DNA of 64,000 nt. Origin: Aphanomyces cochlioides (lineage: Eukaryota > Oomycota > Saprolegniomycetes > Saprolegniales > Verrucalvaceae). The stretch lies in contig JAHQRK010000035.1 of NCBI GenBank assembly GCA_019828595.1, positions 372,001 through 436,000 on the forward strand, read 5' to 3'. Below are positions 63,430 through 64,000 of the stretch, piece by piece (within the stretch, counting starts at the first letter, position 1; the number at the start of each line of letters is the position of its first letter). The position numbers and the translations under genes are program-made. The notes below the pieces were generated by a model. The model made no database searches. It was not told the DNA's origin and worked only from the letters and a program-made list of their open reading frames with translations.

Positions 63430-64000
63430 GCTCTGATTGAAATAGCCGAAAGTCCCCTTATTGAATTCTAATGTATATATATTTGTCGTCGCGCAAATCT
63501 TCGTCTTCCTCATCGAGTTGACCTGAGGATGCCCCAAGTCCCCCCGGATTGTCAAGAGCCCCTTAAACTCCACCCTTAGCTTCACAGGCTATTTGAAGCA
63601 CACGGTGAGCAATGCGACGCTACGTAATGGCAGTAATGTTGGTATGAGCAAGCTGGGTTCGACGATATTTGACGCCCGACTTGGTGAGGGGCATAATCGC
63701 AAGGTGAGGTTTGGAGTTGCACAACATGGAGAAAGCGTGTCCTTCTGACATACTAACTGATGGGCTTGATGTTGTGGCTCTTTGGCTTCTCCACGAGTTT
63801 GTTCCATTGTGGAGACGACGCCTCAAGCTGTAGTGCCAATATGAGAGTGTGCCAGTTCAAGCGCGAAATCCATCGTGCTGCTGATGACAAGTACCGGTAT
63901 ACAAACGTTAAGATAAATTGGAATATGCAATACCGTACCATAGGTATCGACACTGCCGCGGGTCAAAAGGCGATGTCTTCGTTATCGTTAGCGACACTGA
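63430..64000. other. 3' flank of the transporter and possible partial minus-strand gene
   Basis: On the minus strand from the window edge there are exon-like readings (LNWHTLILALQLEASSPQW; then SEGHAFSMLCNSKPHL and YRRTQLAHTNITAIT ending at 63620). They could be the last exons of a gene that starts outside the window. No family recognised. Confidence 0.3.

Noticed and set aside
61900..63585. A 561-codon open frame antisense to the ammonium transporter
   Set aside because: It mirrors the transporter's strongly biased codon use, has no family features (rich in H, R, E, D, G) and shares all its length with a well-supported gene.

Overview
The window looks like nuclear DNA of a flagellated oomycete, probably Saprolegniales and Aphanomyces-like. 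This is inferred, not proven. The support is: protein genes packed tail-to-tail with almost no spacer; many GT-AG introns of about 38-58 bp; a ciliary gene set (dynein-2 light intermediate chain, RIIa-domain protein); and domain families common in stramenopiles (TRPML channel, EDR2_C protein, FYVE-C2 membrane protein, PX-RING protein). No bacterial-style operons are present. Gene models below were spliced by hand from frame continuity, splice sites and family knowledge. For the multi-exon genes I checked that exon lengths sum to a multiple of three.

Layout. 1-7.1 kb: DHHC palmitoyltransferase (partial), FAM136A, an F-box protein, a coiled-coil ORF, a mucolipin-type TRP channel and an NCBP3-like cap-binding protein. 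7.7-10.9 kb: copy A of a 3'-5' exonuclease fused to a YbaK/tRNA-editing domain. 11.1-17.1 kb: a triple-CCCH protein, a CID plus SET-like protein and a PX-RING protein. 17.3-24.7 kb: a complete non-LTR retrotransposon with 16-bp target duplications. 25.3-35.5 kb: SNRNP40, a RIIa protein, ALG5, a PP2C phosphatase, an EF-hand/PH/EDR2_C protein and a DUF4211 protein with an MDM2-type RING. 35.6-42.5 kb: copies B (intact) and C (broken) of the exonuclease-YbaK gene, head to tail. 42.5-49.1 kb: FYVE-C2 membrane protein, EF-hand/UEV fusion, DYNC2LI1, ankyrin protein, riboflavin kinase and a truncated gene. 49.1-59.1 kb: copy C', a near-identical inverted duplicate of copy C, split by a 6.3-kb Ty3/gypsy element. 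59.1-64 kb: tRNA-Leu(CAA), sparse sequence and an ammonium transporter.

Most genes are single housekeeping or regulatory genes that do not form a pathway. The striking part is the exonuclease-YbaK family. Four copies (two intact) lie in one window. Two form a large palindrome with 3.4-kb arms around a 6.6-kb gene-containing spacer. The fusion joins a DEDDy RNase-type domain to a domain family that deacylates mischarged tRNA, which suggests a role in tRNA or RNA surveillance that is not obvious from known proteins. A second theme is regulatory: clusters of the palindrome TATCCGGATA lie just upstream of five genes or gene pairs, and TTTCGCGCGC-like (E2F-like) sites lie upstream of about eight.
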